Notes under the pieces: generated by a model | The model's database searches: none | What the model saw: the letters and a program-made list of their open reading frames with translations, nothing else | What the model was told of the DNA's origin: nothing | Position numbers and translations under genes: made by a program | Shown here: one piece after another, positions 30,176 through 30,959 of the stretch | Layout: each line of letters starts with the position of its first letter | Numbering within the stretch: position 1 is the first letter of the stretch | Assembly: GCA_947174295.1 (NCBI GenBank) | Contig: CAMWIG010000003.1 | Span: 1-30,959 of the forward strand | Length of the DNA stretch: 30,959 bases | Origin: an uncultured Alistipes sp. | GTDB lineage: Bacteria > Bacteroidota > Bacteroidia > Bacteroidales > Rikenellaceae | Reading direction: 5' to 3'

Positions 30176-30959
30176 GCGTTTTTCGCTTCGCACGAATCGA
30201 AAAAATCCCGCCGGGGTCGGGGCTATTCGATATCAGGCCTTATACCGAACATTATGCGGGCAGCTGTCGCGCCCAACCCCGCCCCGACGGGCTGCGCCGG
30301 ACTTATCCTATCATCATCCGGCGCTGTGCCATTTCGGCACGCTTGAAAAATGAAGACTCGAAGTTCGAACGTAACGAATCTACGAACCCGATTTCATTCA
30401 TCCCCGGCCTTCCGCACCGGGGAGTTCGCCGACCGGCAATCGCAGCGTGAGCGACTGCCGGCCGATAGAGTAAAAAAGGCCCGCCGGGAACCATCACCAT
30501 CAACCACCGGGGCGGAAGAAACACCTCTGAAACTCGTCCCCGGAATCCCGAGCGGGCCGCGCCGGACAAGCTATCCGTGCCCGCCCGGCTCCGTGCTTCA
30601 TGCTGCACGGTATAATATCGCAAAAGCCCTTCGGAAACCAAACCTCGTCAATTTGGACGAAATAAATTCATATGTCATGAAACCCGGGTTAATCCCCGTG
30701 CGGGCTATGTTCAAGAACCTCGTGCGGCGCTGTCTGTTGCGTTACGCGTGCGCTTCGTTTTCAGTCGTGTGCGCGGCATTTTCCAACGCGTGGCATGCAA
30801 GCATCCGTTAAAAAGAAGCCCCCGGAATTCGGGGCCGTGACGCCCCGGCGTTTTGCGAAGCCTGGCGCCAGGCCTCGGGTGGGTTATCGATTCCGGGAAC
30901 GACCGAAGATGATAGCGAACTGCAACGAAGCGCATGCGATGCGGTATTCGGTCGGCACT
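30176..30959. other. Gene-poor tail of the window with inverted repeats
   Basis: No open frame in these 784 bases looks like a gene: both strands offer only arginine- and proline-rich frames with no recognisable motif. Structures seen are an imperfect 14-base hairpin at 30430-30464, a six-base CCGTGC/GCACGG hairpin at 30591-30610 followed by TATAAT, the hairpin with a T-run described next, and a perfect 14-base palindrome GCCTGGCGCCAGGC at 30860-30873. A short AAGCG/CGCTT hairpin overlaps the stop of the preceding gene. Confidence 0.6.
30808..30834 (-). terminator. Possible terminator for a unit entering from the right
   Basis: On the minus strand CCCCG, loop AATTC, CGGGG (30834-30820) is followed by GCTTCTTTTTAA. 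It would stop transcription coming from beyond the right edge of the window. Confidence 0.5.

Noticed and set aside
30350..30811. A 153-codon plus-strand frame in the tail of the window
   Set aside because: It is arginine/proline-rich with no motif, no promoter or ribosome-binding signal, and it crosses several hairpins.

Overview
The window looks like chromosome of a fairly GC-rich member of the Bacteroidales, most like Alistipes (Rikenellaceae). The evidence is a V-type ATPase operon carrying the Bacteroidetes DUF2764 gene, a KorA with fused gamma and alpha domains, a NagB/PIG-L fusion protein, and repeated promoters of the Bacteroidetes type (TTTG, 19-20 bases, TAnnTTTG) with few clear Shine-Dalgarno sequences. 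The genus is inferred from recalled family content; no database was searched.

Layout, left to right. Positions 1-4282 (minus): V-type ATPase genes E, DUF2764, A and B, with B running off the left edge, all behind a promoter at 4375-4405. Positions 4.5-8.2 kb (minus): a YeiH-family exporter with an unusual acidic tail, a porin just upstream of it, and an EamA-type transporter. Positions 8.3-10.6 kb: an AT-rich acetyltransferase gene broken at a run of nine G, a small YqaA/DedA-like membrane protein (plus), and a polysaccharide pyruvyl transferase gene that holds a second nine-base G:C run in frame. Positions 10.96-14.1 kb (minus): the lipid-synthesis and ribosome cluster DUF177 - rpmF - plsX - fabH. 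Positions 14.27-17.7 kb (plus): a small unknown protein and korAB (2-oxoacid:ferredoxin oxidoreductase), whose promoter region holds a perfect CRP-type palindrome. At 17.9 kb there is tRNA-Ala(GGC), whose 3' end and terminator are duplicated 169 bases further on.

Positions 18.4-26.8 kb are mainly about amino sugars. A GH20 beta-hexosaminidase lipoprotein (plus) would release N-acetylhexosamines. A tight minus-strand operon holds a sugar-kinase-like phosphotransferase, a CBM9-like protein, a NagB/PIG-L fusion and a canonical NagB, fitting kinase, deacetylase and deaminase steps of amino-sugar breakdown. Between them lies a stand-alone GIY-YIG (T5orf172) protein. Positions 26.85-30.2 kb concern the cell envelope: a secreted glucosaminidase with two LysM repeats, then a two-gene glycosyltransferase operon whose second protein joins a GT2 domain to a WaaP/InaA-like kinase domain. 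The last 0.8 kb has no convincing gene but several inverted repeats.

Most of the window is ordinary core genome. The points most worth checking are the two nine-base G:C tracts (possible phase variation), the tRNA-Ala duplication (possible integration scar), the GT2-kinase fusion, and the amino-sugar operon whose fused NagB domain lacks the catalytic histidine.
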